NCBI GenBank assembly: GCA_041846495.1
Contig: JBGZEX010000056.1
Location: 1-52,304 of the forward strand
Length of the DNA: 52,304 bases
From: JBGZEX01 sp041846495
Lineage (GTDB): Bacteria; Bacteroidota; Bacteroidia; Bacteroidales; Marinifilaceae
Direction: 5' to 3'
The notes beneath the pieces were generated by a model. The model did not search any database, was not told the origin of the DNA, and saw only the letters and a program-made list of their open reading frames with translations. This document shows, in pieces, positions 24,576-32,787 of this stretch; position 1 is the stretch's first letter; each line of letters opens with the position of its first letter. The position numbers and the translations under genes are program-made.

Positions 24576-25481
24576 TTGTTCCTGTTGTTTACAATGGGAA
24601 ACATTACCGATGCGGCTGCCCAGAATTGGCTGAAACGTTTGGGCAAACGTGCCGAAGATGCGGCGAAACGTAAGGTGGAGTGCAAATTGGATGAAAAGGT
24701 GGATAAAACGATGGACAATGTTTTCGATAAGGCCGAAGATGGAGTTACGAAAAAAAATAACGGAAACAAAATCTCGATAATGGAACCGCCCGATACCGGT
24801 ACGCCGGCCGGGGATATGTCCGGTTGGGATGACAATAAGCCTTATTACGCTTTGAAAAAAGGAACTAAAATCGTGTACACTTTTTACGACGGGAAAGGCA
24901 GGGTTAACGGTTATAACAATCAGGAAATAAAAGAAATAACCCGTACGAATAATGCGGTGAACGCAGTGGTCTCCGGTAGGTATACGGATGCCAAAGGCAA
25001 GGAGTGTAGCTCCGCAACCGTTTCGCTGTGTTTTAAAAACGGTAATTTCCATGTGGACCTCCTCGATATGATGCTTCCCAAAGAAATGGGAAATCTCGAT
25101 TTGGATGCGGAGGTATCGGGACGCGACATGATGATACCCGCCGAACTCGCTCCCGGTCAAATTCTTCCCGAAGCCGGAGCCGCTTTCAGGATGAAAATGA
25201 AAAGCGGAGGCGAATCTTTCGAGCTCCCGCCCCTGGTTTTCCGGGTGTTCAATCGCAGAGCCGTACGCGCCGAAAGCGTGGATACGCCTGTGGGGAAATT
25301 CGTATGCTTTAAAATTATCCAAACCGTGGAAGCCGATTATCCCCTTATCGGCAAACGGCTGTCTACTTCCGTTACCTGGATCGGCAAGGGAATAGGCACT
25401 GTGAAGGCGGAAAGCTACGATGCAAAAGGGAAATTGGTGAGCCGGATGCTCTTGACCGGACTCGAGGATGGTTCCCTGTAA
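24576..25481 (+). CDS. Secreted protein, TapB/DUF3108-like; 5' end uncertain
   Basis: 301 aa read from a TTG. The mature part (after the Asp-Ala-Ala-Ala-Gln site near residue 16) has an amphipathic charged segment, then a beta-rich domain resembling TapB or DUF3108-like proteins of Bacteroidota; the assignment is tentative. The N terminus is odd: an in-frame ATG at 24558 reads Met-Lys-Asp and then TGA, followed by the hydrophobic run (Ile-Ser-Leu-Phe-Leu-Leu-Phe) of a signal peptide. So the natural start seems cut off by a stop codon, leaving only TTG at 24576 or ATG at 24594. The first keeps most of the h-region but no lysine. The tRNA terminator abuts it. It could be weakly expressed or decaying. 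Confidence 0.65.
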   Translation: MFLLFTMGNITDAAAQNWLKRLGKRAEDAAKRKVECKLDEKVDKTMDNVFDKAEDGVTKKNNGNKISIMEPPDTGTPAGDMSGWDDNKPYYALKKGTKIVYTFYDGKGRVNGYNNQEIKEITRTNNAVNAVVSGRYTDAKGKECSSATVSLCFKNGNFHVDLLDMMLPKEMGNLDLDAEVSGRDMMIPAELAPGQILPEAGAAFRMKMKSGGESFELPPLVFRVFNRRAVRAESVDTPVGKFVCFKIIQTVEADYPLIGKRLSTSVTWIGKGIGTVKAESYDAKGKLVSRMLLTGLEDGSL

Positions 25482-25508
25482 GGAGTTTTCGTAAATCGGT
25501 AAAAAACG

Positions 25509-25925
25509 ATGAGAGGATTTATACTACTTGCTTTGTTGTCGGCCGCAGTTTCTTGCAAATGGATCGGGAAAACGCCGAATGTTAAGAAAGATAAGACCAT
25601 GGTATATTCGAATTTTCAAAACGATAGCGTTAAAAACGGAAAGATTTTGAAAAAACTTTATAAAATCTACAAAGAGGGAGAGATATCCGAATGTAAATAC
25701 AAAGGGGAAACGGTTTACACTGCAACGCTGAACGCTTACGATGCGGGTGTCCGTGTTTACGACAGGAATGGGGAAGTGATAGGAAGCAGTAATTACGGAT
25801 GGGGGACCATGGTCGATACCGTCTGCCGGCAACTTACGGATTGCAAGGTGATTTACAGGGTTAAAGGCAATATTTGGGGAATGCCTGCCGTGGATAAATA
25901 CAGGCTCGCCGAGCACATTCCCTGA
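25509..25925 (+). CDS. Putative lipoprotein of unknown function
   Basis: 138 aa. The N terminus is a signal peptide with a lipobox (Ser-Ala-Ala-Val-Ser-Cys at 11-16), so Cys16 is the likely lipidated residue. The following 120 residues contain Tyr-Lys-rich segments and a short motif GNIWGMPAVDKY near the C terminus; I do not recognise a domain. It lies 27 bases after the TapB-like gene on the same strand and probably shares its transcript. A clear intrinsic terminator follows at 25999-26036. Confidence 0.75.
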   Translation: MRGFILLALLSAAVSCKWIGKTPNVKKDKTMVYSNFQNDSVKNGKILKKLYKIYKEGEISECKYKGETVYTATLNAYDAGVRVYDRNGEVIGSSNYGWGTMVDTVCRQLTDCKVIYRVKGNIWGMPAVDKYRLAEHIP

Positions 25926-25998
25926 AATCCTTCCCTCGTTTCGTCTTCCGTCTTTTTGATTTCGTAAGGCCTGCCGGAAAGGAGGAATTCATTCGATT

Positions 25999-26036
25999 GA
26001 TCACAGCATTGCTATTTGCTGTGATCGATTTTTTTT
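25999..26036 (+). terminator. Rho-independent terminator
   Basis: A perfect 10-bp stem (25999-26008 with 26017-26026), an 8-base loop and a run of eight T at 26029-26036. It ends the two-gene unit of the TapB-like protein and the lipoprotein. Confidence 0.85.
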
Positions 26037-26142
26037 GGGGGGGAGAGGATTGCGGTTATAAGATACGGCATAATTTTTGTCATAAATATGAATTCGAAAT
26101 TTTATCAGAGAAAAAATGCGATAAAAAATCGGAATGGAATCG

Positions 26143-26313
26143 ATGTCTGATATAAAAATGAATACTATGAATGAGAATCGAAACAAATCGTGTTTAAGAG
26201 AAAAAGAAAGGTATGAAGTGCCGGTAATGGAAGTCCTGAATTTGGAAATGAGTCAGAATATACTCGGGGGCAGTACTTCACCCATTGATGATTCGGATAA
26301 GGAACCCTGGTGA
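26143..26313 (+). CDS. Small peptide with Gly-Gly motif (56 aa)
   Basis: 56 residues from ATG 26143 to TGA 26313; a start nine bases upstream (26134) or the internal Met6 or Met9 are alternatives. The centre reads YEVPVMEVLNLEM, a pattern common in small Bacteroidales peptides, followed by SQNILGG and a 13-residue acidic tail ending in Trp. The hydrophobic-acidic spacing before Gly-Gly recalls double-glycine leader peptides cut by C39 peptidase-containing exporters, but no exporter or maturase is in the window. The next gene encodes a fimbrillin-like lipoprotein. Codon content and an undisturbed frame support that it is real; function unknown. Confidence 0.6.
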   Translation: MSDIKMNTMNENRNKSCLREKERYEVPVMEVLNLEMSQNILGGSTSPIDDSDKEPW

Positions 26314-26361
26314 ATTTTTCTACGAAATATGTGTTATATGATGATTTTAAAGATACGAATT

Positions 26362-27336
26362 ATGAGAATGAGATTAATATTCATCACATTATTGACAAGT
26401 GCGATATTCATAGGGTGCAATAAAGAAGTATCGGATTTTTCAAAAGAAGGGCGTTTGATTACCGTAACGGCTTCCATGCCTGTGGAGATATCCGGTGCGA
26501 CCGGAAGTGCCCGGACGCGTACTTCTATCGAAAATGCCGAATCGAAAATAGTTGTGAAATGGAAAACGGGGGATACTATCAATCTTTTTACCGTTCAGGA
26601 CGGAAAAATATACGAAATATCCGGAGTAAAACTCAATGTAGATCCGGGCAATGCAAAAAGGGCCGAATTTACCTTCTCTCTGCCTTCCGGCGTGGATGTG
26701 AATAAAGACTTTACTCTTTACGGTGTACACGGGCTTACGACCTTTAGTAAGAAAGACGGTAAGATTTTGCTCGACAGAACTCCGCGTTTTGCCTCTTTTT
26801 CCGAACCTTTCGAACTTCCGATGACGTTTAAGACGGATATATCCGCACCCGGGAATCAACCGTTGAAACCTTTCGGCGTTCAATTTAAACCCGTGGGTAT
26901 CATGCAATTGTTCGAGCTTAAGAATACGGGAACGAAGGCATTTTCCTATCTTTCGATTTCCAATATTCCGGAAAAAGGTTATGTCAATCTTGACAATTAC
27001 TGTGTTTTTATGGGTAAAGATTTGAACTTTTTTACTCAAAAATTCCGGCCGCCTCTATACGATTTGATTTCGGGGGAGGAAGCTTATGGAGAAAATTCGG
27101 TCGGATTCAAGCCGATGCCGGAGGTTACAATCCCGCCGGGGGGAACGCGATATTCCTTGTTTTGGGCAGTGCCTAAGCCCGATTTTATCCCCGGAAAAAC
27201 AAAATTGGCTTTATTAAAGCCCAAAGCCTGGTTCCCTGTTTATTCCAACCCTAAACTACGGAATACTCCTTTGATTGCAGGTAAAACTTATGTGATACAA
27301 GCTGAATATAACGGGAAAGTTCTTAAGTTCAGGTAA
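26362..27336 (+). CDS. Fimbrillin-like (Mfa-like) lipoprotein
   Basis: 324 aa from ATG 26362, which gives the best signal peptide (Met-Arg-Met-Arg, a hydrophobic stretch, and lipobox Ile-Phe-Ile-Gly-Cys); an upstream ATG at 26329 would add 11 residues. After Cys19 the pattern ITVTASMP, TRTS-IE, VKWKTGDTINLF is characteristic of the Bacteroidales fimbrillin/Mfa-like family, in which the N-terminal domain has an arginine site for maturation by gingipain-like proteases. The remainder is beta-rich. It may be a fimbrial subunit or a surface adhesin. No partner tip or anchor genes are present, so it appears solitary, preceded only by the 56-aa peptide. Confidence 0.75.
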   Translation: MRMRLIFITLLTSAIFIGCNKEVSDFSKEGRLITVTASMPVEISGATGSARTRTSIENAESKIVVKWKTGDTINLFTVQDGKIYEISGVKLNVDPGNAKRAEFTFSLPSGVDVNKDFTLYGVHGLTTFSKKDGKILLDRTPRFASFSEPFELPMTFKTDISAPGNQPLKPFGVQFKPVGIMQLFELKNTGTKAFSYLSISNIPEKGYVNLDNYCVFMGKDLNFFTQKFRPPLYDLISGEEAYGENSVGFKPMPEVTIPPGGTRYSLFWAVPKPDFIPGKTKLALLKPKAWFPVYSNPKLRNTPLIAGKTYVIQAEYNGKVLKFR

Positions 27337-27643
27337 ATCCTTCTGTGTAGCCCGGCTTGGGCCGGAAATACGAGGGAAAATATTTTGAGAATTTCGAACT
27401 CCGCCCGCTCATAGGAATCGAGCTTCGAGCATGCAAAGAATCCGGATATGTTTTGTCGTATCCGGATTCTCTTCGATAAAGTCCCGGGGAAATGTTTTAT
27501 GACGGCGTATCCCGAGAAATTGGTTAAAAAAATATAAAAAAGCGGTTTTTTTTGCTGAAAACCGTAAAAAAACAGCTATAAATGAGTGGGATATATTTTA
27601 TTTTTAGTATTATTGTCGACAAGTTTCATATATCGATAATGTA
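27337..27643 (+). other. Intergenic region with two hairpins, no gene seen
   Basis: This 307-base stretch holds a perfect 12-bp inverted repeat at 27437-27470 (loop of 10), without a T-run, probably a stop or processing signal for the fimbrillin-like transcript. A smaller stem (27543-27549 with 27558-27564) lies in A/T runs. Near 27608-27615 TATTATTG resembles a -7 box with one mismatch. I see no coding sequence or RNA gene. Confidence 0.4.
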
Positions 27644-28462
27644 ATGCGTTTTCATAGAACTTCTGTCTTAATTGTTAATACGAAGGAAAGGGGGAATAAA
27701 GTCCGCCAGATGCCTACGCATATTATTATGCATTGGAGAAAGTATGTGGTGTTGCTCTGTTTTCTCGTCATATCCATAATATCCCTTTCCGGACTTATGA
27801 TTTATCAGAATACCAGTGAATTCTATAAAAAGAAATTGGCGCGCGCCAATTATATCCTAAGTCTCATTGATATCAATAAGGCCAAATCGGCTTTTCAAAT
27901 GATAGATTCCAGCCTGTATCGTATTAACTCTTTTCTTCAGGATAGAGGATTGGAACGATTGCAAATGGAAAATGTAGGAGGAGGAGAAGAACTTGAAATA
28001 AAAGATATCAATGAAGTTACGGATTATTACATAGAGCAGATTAACGATTTGGAGAATACCTTGAAAAATGTGCCCCTCGGGAGGCCTCATGAAGGAAGGG
28101 TCACTTCTACTTTCGGCTATCGGCGGAGTCCGTTCAACGGTAAAGCCACCGAATTTCATTCGGGAATCGATTTTAAAGGGAATATAGGCGATACGGTTTG
28201 CACTACGGCGGGAGGTAAGATTGTTTTTGCAGGAAACAAGGGCGGGTATGGCAAATGTGTTATTGTGAAACATTCTTCGGTGCTGAAAACATTGTACGGA
28301 CATTTGTCGGCCATTGAAGTGAAGGAGGGACAAAAGGTGGAAACCGGAGAAATGATAGGTCGTTTGGGGAATACGGGAAGAAGTACCGGTCCGCATGTAC
28401 ATTATGAAATAATTTATAAAAATAAGAAAATAAATCCTAAGGATTACGTATGTATGAATTGA
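27644..28462 (+). CDS. M23 family metallopeptidase (LytM-type), membrane anchored
   Basis: 272 aa. One transmembrane helix (about residues 34-56) follows a short basic N terminus, then a helical, probably coiled-coil stretch, and a C-terminal M23 domain. Zinc ligands are seen as HSGIDF (His and Asp, about 174-179) and the HVHYE motif about 257-261; RVTSTFGYR precedes them as usual. Such enzymes cut peptidoglycan cross-bridges or have structural roles. ATGs at 27710 or 27728 would be alternative starts closer to the helix. It is paired with a bactofilin gene about 100 bases downstream, an arrangement linked to cell-shape control in other bacteria. Confidence 0.88.
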   Translation: MRFHRTSVLIVNTKERGNKVRQMPTHIIMHWRKYVVLLCFLVISIISLSGLMIYQNTSEFYKKKLARANYILSLIDINKAKSAFQMIDSSLYRINSFLQDRGLERLQMENVGGGEELEIKDINEVTDYYIEQINDLENTLKNVPLGRPHEGRVTSTFGYRRSPFNGKATEFHSGIDFKGNIGDTVCTTAGGKIVFAGNKGGYGKCVIVKHSSVLKTLYGHLSAIEVKEGQKVETGEMIGRLGNTGRSTGPHVHYEIIYKNKKINPKDYVCMN

Positions 28463-28565
28463 AGGAGGTCTTTTCTACGGAGATTTGATGAGTGGTTGCG
28501 GAGAAGTCGAGGAAAACCTGCGGATTTGCTTTTTTGACGGGTAAATGAAATTTTAATAGATAAGT

Positions 28566-28973
28566 ATGAGTAAAAAAGATAAAAATAATAAAGGGAGCGT
28601 ATCTAAATTAGATTCTATGCCGATAAATACGGTAGTAGGACCGGATATCGTATTTAAGGGAGATATACATGGCGACAGTATTATCCGTATCGACGGGAAA
28701 CTGGAAGGTAATGTCGCTCTCAAACAAGGTATAATTCTGGGAGAAAAAGCGGATGTCACCGGTAATATAGAAAGCGAATACGTGATAGTATACGGTCATA
28801 TAACGGGAAATATCAAGAGCAAGGAACTGCTTATAAAAACGGCTGGGAAGGTAGACGGCGATATATATACTGAGGCGATAGAAATCGAAATGGGCGGAGA
28901 GTATAATGGGAAGTTGCAGATGCAGAAAAAGCAGGATGCCGCTGCGAATCATTCGTCGAAAGAGAAAAAATAA
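28566..28973 (+). CDS. Bactofilin family cytoskeletal protein
   Basis: 135-aa polymer-forming protein. The core is a right-handed beta-helix with regular repeats (GDSIIRIDGKLEGNV, EYVIVYGHITGNI, KVDGDIYTEAIEI) flanked by short disordered tails rich in Lys and Asn, as in bactofilins. It probably assembles into filaments at the membrane and positions peptidoglycan enzymes; the M23 peptidase gene just upstream is a natural partner. A bidirectional terminator follows immediately. Confidence 0.92.
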   Translation: MSKKDKNNKGSVSKLDSMPINTVVGPDIVFKGDIHGDSIIRIDGKLEGNVALKQGIILGEKADVTGNIESEYVIVYGHITGNIKSKELLIKTAGKVDGDIYTEAIEIEMGGEYNGKLQMQKKQDAAANHSSKEKK

Positions 28974-28983
28974 TATGAAAAAA

Positions 28984-29011
28984 CGGAGGAGGATTTCCTC
29001 CTCCGTTTTTT
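28984..29011 (+). terminator. Bidirectional intrinsic terminator
   Basis: A 9-bp GC-rich stem (28984-28992 with 28997-29005) with a 4-base loop, flanked by six A on the left and six T on the right. It can serve both the bactofilin gene (plus) and the convergent NlpE-like gene (minus). Confidence 0.85.
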
Positions 29012-29023
29012 ATTAAATCCCGT

Positions 29024-29455
29024 TTATTGTTTTTTCAGTATATAGTGTTCCGCCAATTCGCCTTCATTCGATTTTCCTTCTGGATCGGATAAAGCGATTG
29101 CATTTTCGAGAATTTTATAATAGGTTTTCAAACCGGAAGACGGTGTAATCAACTCAATGAGGTTTTCATCAAGGACGTTATAAGTTCCGTTTTCCTCAAA
29201 AATGTTGTCTCCCTCTTGCCCCAGATATTCGCTTCTCAACTCGTATGTCGAGTCGGCATGGATGGTAATCGAAGTTTTTATACCTTCGCAATCCGCACAG
29301 GGAAGAACTCCTTCATAATGCCCGTAATAACTCGTTTGCTTTGTGTCGTGTTTTTCTGTCTTCACTTCGGAACCGTTTTGTTTTTGCCTGGTGTTTTTAC
29401 AACCGGCCAATGCTGCCACTAAAGAAATGGCCACTAATATTTTTAATGCATTCAT
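29024..29455 (-). CDS. NlpE-like lipoprotein (copper resistance NlpE N-terminal domain)
   Basis: 143 aa from the ATG at 29455; an upstream start would place the signal peptide internally. The N terminus is a lipoprotein signal with lipobox Ala-Ala-Leu-Ala-Gly-Cys (Cys19). The domain GHYEGVLPCADCEGIKT, with the CxxC pair, followed by a small beta-barrel, is typical of NlpE. In E. coli NlpE reports surface contact and lipoprotein-trafficking stress to Cpx; Bacteroidota lack that exact pathway, so the role here is open. It has a textbook promoter upstream and shares the bidirectional terminator. Confidence 0.87.
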   Translation of the reverse strand: MNALKILVAISLVAALAGCKNTRQKQNGSEVKTEKHDTKQTSYYGHYEGVLPCADCEGIKTSITIHADSTYELRSEYLGQEGDNIFEENGTYNVLDENLIELITPSSGLKTYYKILENAIALSDPEGKSNEGELAEHYILKKQ

Positions 29456-29488
29456 ATTTTTATAAATTGATAGTGTTATAACCGTATG

Positions 29489-29519
29489 CAAATTTAATAT
29501 TATAAGTCGATCTTGCAAA
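29489..29519 (-). promoter_or_regulatory. Consensus Bacteroidota promoter for the NlpE-like gene
   Basis: On the minus strand: TTTG (29516-29519), exactly 19 bases, then TAAATTTG (29489-29496). Both elements match the consensus perfectly. The expected leader before the ATG at 29455 is about 27 bases. Confidence 0.75.
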
Positions 29520-29595
29520 AAATATACCGGAAATCGGTTTCTTCCGGACAACTATATTATTATTGTTCGGGAGGTATTTTTTCATTGTTTTTTTA

Positions 29596-29603
29596 TACTT
29601 TTG
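29596..29603 (+). promoter_or_regulatory. Candidate -7 element at the head of the polysaccharide locus
   Basis: TACTTTTG matches TAnnTTTG. It lies only 8 bases before the ATG at 29612, so if used it favours translation from the next in-frame ATG at 29627. No -33 element is seen. Confidence 0.35.
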
Positions 29604-29611
29604 TATAGATT

Positions 29612-30580
29612 ATGAAAAAGAATTGGATGGTTAAAAATTTTGCAATGATAGGTGTGGGGGGCTACATTGCACCTCGTCATCTTCGAGCAATAAAAGATAC
29701 GGGGAATGTTTTATCTGCGGCTTATGATATCCATGATAGTGTGGGAATTATGGATGGTTTTTTCCCGGATGCCGCATTTTTCACGGAGTTTGAACTTTTC
29801 GACCGATATTGTTTCCGGGAAAAATCGAAAGCTAAGGGGATAGATATGCTTACCGTATGTTCTCCGAATTATCTTCATGACGCACATATTCGTTATGGAT
29901 TGAGGTTGGGAGCGGATGTCGTATGTGAAAAGCCGTTGGTATTAAATCCTGAGGATATAGATGCGCTTCGGGAATTGGAAAAGGAGAGCGGGCACAGGGT
30001 ATATACGATATTGCAGTTGCGATTGCATTGGGCGATACGTATTCTGAAGGAGAAAGTGGAGAGCGGGCCGGCAGACAAGGTTTATGATGTCGATCTTACC
30101 TACATTACTTCTCGAGGGAAGTGGTATTATGCGAGTTGGAAAGGAGATGTACGGAAAAGCGGAGGTATTGCTACTAATATCGGAGTGCATTTTTATGATA
30201 TGTTGACCTGGGTATTCGGAGCTTTAAAAGAGAGTAGAGTTCACTTATCCTCTCAAGATAGTGTTGTCGGTTATTTGGAACTTGAAAAGGCAAGGGTGCG
30301 TTACTTTTTAAGTATAAATGCGGATAATCTTCCCAGCAATGCGAAACTTGGGGAAAAATGCACCTATCGTTCCATAAAAATCGGAGGAGAAGAGTTCGAA
30401 TTCAGTGATGGTTTTACGGAACTTCACACTGAAAGCTACCGACATATACTCGATGGGGAAGGATTCGGGCTTGAAGATGTAAAATCCTGCATAAGAATTG
30501 TTCATGAAATACGAAATGCGGTTCCTCTCGGATTGAAAGGCGATTATCATCCTCTTGCACTCAATTGTCTGGGAAAATGA
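29612..30580 (+). CDS. wlbA: Gfo/Idh/MocA dehydrogenase, WlbA/WbpB-like
   Basis: 322 aa. The N-terminal Rossmann domain shows the WlbA-type start FAMIGVGGYIAPRHLRAIKDTGN and the Gfo/Idh motif CEKPL with Lys107. WlbA/WbpB oxidises C3 of UDP-GlcNAc-uronate, the step before transamination to a 3-amino sugar. The residues around FFPDAAFFTEFELFDR also fit that group. A 6-dehydrogenase that could supply its substrate lies at 34738, but no WbpE or WbpD partner is in the window. Start may be ATG 29627 (MVKNFAMIG), which fits the family and the -7 box better. It opens the polysaccharide locus. Confidence 0.85.
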   Translation: MKKNWMVKNFAMIGVGGYIAPRHLRAIKDTGNVLSAAYDIHDSVGIMDGFFPDAAFFTEFELFDRYCFREKSKAKGIDMLTVCSPNYLHDAHIRYGLRLGADVVCEKPLVLNPEDIDALRELEKESGHRVYTILQLRLHWAIRILKEKVESGPADKVYDVDLTYITSRGKWYYASWKGDVRKSGGIATNIGVHFYDMLTWVFGALKESRVHLSSQDSVVGYLELEKARVRYFLSINADNLPSNAKLGEKCTYRSIKIGGEEFEFSDGFTELHTESYRHILDGEGFGLEDVKSCIRIVHEIRNAVPLGLKGDYHPLALNCLGK

Positions 30581-30654
30581 GAGTTCCGATTTTATACAGG
30601 CCGGATTAAATATGTTATTTGAGTGGAATGGAGCTCAAATATTTTATGTTTTTA

Positions 30655-32613
30655 ATGATGAATAAGATATTAAGACGAAATATATATAGATTGAAGAGGG
30701 CCTTGTTTTTTTCCTATACTCCTAATTGGGTGGTATTTTTGATTGACGTATTTTTCAGTATATCCGCAATATTTTTAGCCGCCCTGTTAGTCGTTAATTT
30801 CAATATTCGTTTAACCGGTACGGAGAATCTTTTTATTGCGATGATTGCGGTATTTTCGGTGCGTATTACCGGATTTTGCGTTCGTCGTACTTATGCCGGT
30901 ATTATTCGGTTCACAGGTATTTCGGATGTATTGAAATTGTTTTCGGTAATTACTATGGGTTCGATCATATTCTTCATCCTCAATCTCGGTTATTTTTTGA
31001 TGGAAGGGAGTTATTTCGTATCGATGGTTTTTTTCGTATTCGAGTATATATTCTTATTGATATCCAGTATATTCAGTCGTTTTATTATTCGGATTTTCTT
31101 TCTGCGTTATATCAATATCGTAAATTTCAAAGAAAATATTGTGATATGCGGTAGCGGGCAAAACGGATTCGTTATCAAGAACGCTCTCGATAATGTTAAG
31201 GATATCATGTATAATGTGGTGGCTTTTGTCGATGAAAATGCCGGACGCAAGGCCTTGGACGGAATCAATATCTATCATCCGTCGAAATTGGAGACCATAT
31301 TTTCCGCCAATAATGTGCAAAAACTCATTATGGCTAAGCCGATAAAAGATTTTTCTCTTCGTCAGAAGATGTTAGAGGCTTGTTTTGCGCATAAGGTGGA
31401 AATAATGGAAATTCCCAAGTTCGAAAAATGGGTGATGGGAGAGCTTTCGGTACGGCAGATGCGACCTATAAAAATAGAGCGTCTTTTGGAAAGGGGAGAG
31501 ATAAGAATCGATGAAAACGATGTGCGGAATCAGCTTTTGGGGAAGGTCGTTCTCATTACGGGAGCGGGAGGTTCAATCGGAAGCGAGATGTTGCGTCAGC
31601 TCATACGTTTCAATCCCGCGCAACTCATCGTATTCGATCAGGTGGAATCGCCTTTGTACGATATCGAATTGGAATTAAAGGAACAATTCCATATTTCCAA
31701 TTATAAGATAGAGATCGGTGATATCCAGGATAAGGAGCGGTTGGAACAGATTTTTTTCCGTTATCGTCCGGATATTATTTACCATGCGGCAGCATATAAA
31801 CATGTGCCTATGGTAGAGATGCACCCTATAGAAGGGGTGAAAACCAACATTTTCGGAACGAAGAATGTGGCTGATGCGGCCGTAAAATACGGAGCCGAAA
31901 AATTCGTTATGATATCTACGGATAAGGCCGTAAATCCCACGAATGTGATGGGTGCTACCAAACGGGTTGCCGAGATTTATATACAATCGTTGAATGTCGA
32001 AAGTAAGACCAAATTCATAACCACTCGTTTTGGGAATGTATTGGGTTCCAACGGTTCCGTTATACCTCGTTTTAAGAAACAAATCGAGGAGGGGGGACCG
32101 ATTACGGTTACCGATCCCGAGGTTACCCGTTTTTTTATGACGATTCCCGAAGCTTGTCAGTTGGTATTGCAGGCCGGAGCCATAGGGGACGGAGGAGAGA
32201 TATTCGTATTCGATATGGGAGAAAGCGTGAAGATTGTGGATCTTGCTCGGAATATGATAAGACTTTCCGGTTTTGAGGTGGGTAAAGATATACAAATCGT
32301 ATTTACGGGACTTCGGCCCGGAGAAAAACTATACGAGGAAGTGTTGAGTAAGAAAGAGGAGGTTTTAAATACCGAACACGAAAAAATACATATAGCCCGG
32401 GTGCGGAGGTATAATTATGAGGATGTCAAACGAAGTTTGGCTAAGTTGGAGGAAAGTTTGCATTCCGGGGATAATTTTGAAGTAGTCCGGAGGATAAAAT
32501 ATATCGTACCGGAGTTTAGATCTCAAAATTCCGTATACGAGAGATTGGATGCGGAATTGAAAGAAGAGAGGGGAAGGGGAGAAACGAACGAATTCCTAAT
32601 GGAAGTTATATGA
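30655..32613 (+). CDS. Membrane-bound nucleotide-sugar 4,6-dehydratase (CapD/WbpM/PglF type)
   Basis: About 652 aa when begun at the ATG at 30655. The N-terminal third has four transmembrane helices and a nucleotide-binding-like fold (ICGSGQNGF). The C-terminal half is an SDR domain with GAGGSIGSEMLR and the active-site segment MISTDKAVNPTNVMGATKR. Enzymes of this type convert UDP-GlcNAc to UDP-4-keto-6-deoxy-GlcNAc, feeding QuiNAc, bacillosamine or FucNAc sugars. It is a common early gene in O-antigen or capsule loci. An upstream TTG would lengthen it by 12 residues but is unlikely. The stop is followed by a 174-base gap before rfbA. Confidence 0.9.
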   Translation: MMNKILRRNIYRLKRALFFSYTPNWVVFLIDVFFSISAIFLAALLVVNFNIRLTGTENLFIAMIAVFSVRITGFCVRRTYAGIIRFTGISDVLKLFSVITMGSIIFFILNLGYFLMEGSYFVSMVFFVFEYIFLLISSIFSRFIIRIFFLRYINIVNFKENIVICGSGQNGFVIKNALDNVKDIMYNVVAFVDENAGRKALDGINIYHPSKLETIFSANNVQKLIMAKPIKDFSLRQKMLEACFAHKVEIMEIPKFEKWVMGELSVRQMRPIKIERLLERGEIRIDENDVRNQLLGKVVLITGAGGSIGSEMLRQLIRFNPAQLIVFDQVESPLYDIELELKEQFHISNYKIEIGDIQDKERLEQIFFRYRPDIIYHAAAYKHVPMVEMHPIEGVKTNIFGTKNVADAAVKYGAEKFVMISTDKAVNPTNVMGATKRVAEIYIQSLNVESKTKFITTRFGNVLGSNGSVIPRFKKQIEEGGPITVTDPEVTRFFMTIPEACQLVLQAGAIGDGGEIFVFDMGESVKIVDLARNMIRLSGFEVGKDIQIVFTGLRPGEKLYEEVLSKKEEVLNTEHEKIHIARVRRYNYEDVKRSLAKLEESLHSGDNFEVVRRIKYIVPEFRSQNSVYERLDAELKEERGRGETNEFLMEVI

Positions 32614-32787
32614 TATCGGATTTTGTGATATCTTTTTAAGAGGTTCGTTTTATATTATAGCCGGCCGATCGTATTTTGTTGATTTTAAAAAGTTTTCCGG
32701 AATACGATGGGACTGAGGAGGCGGAGCTGTGGAAAGACGGACGGTTTTCGATGGAAATGTTTTTATTCGTATTCATATGCTGAAGAA

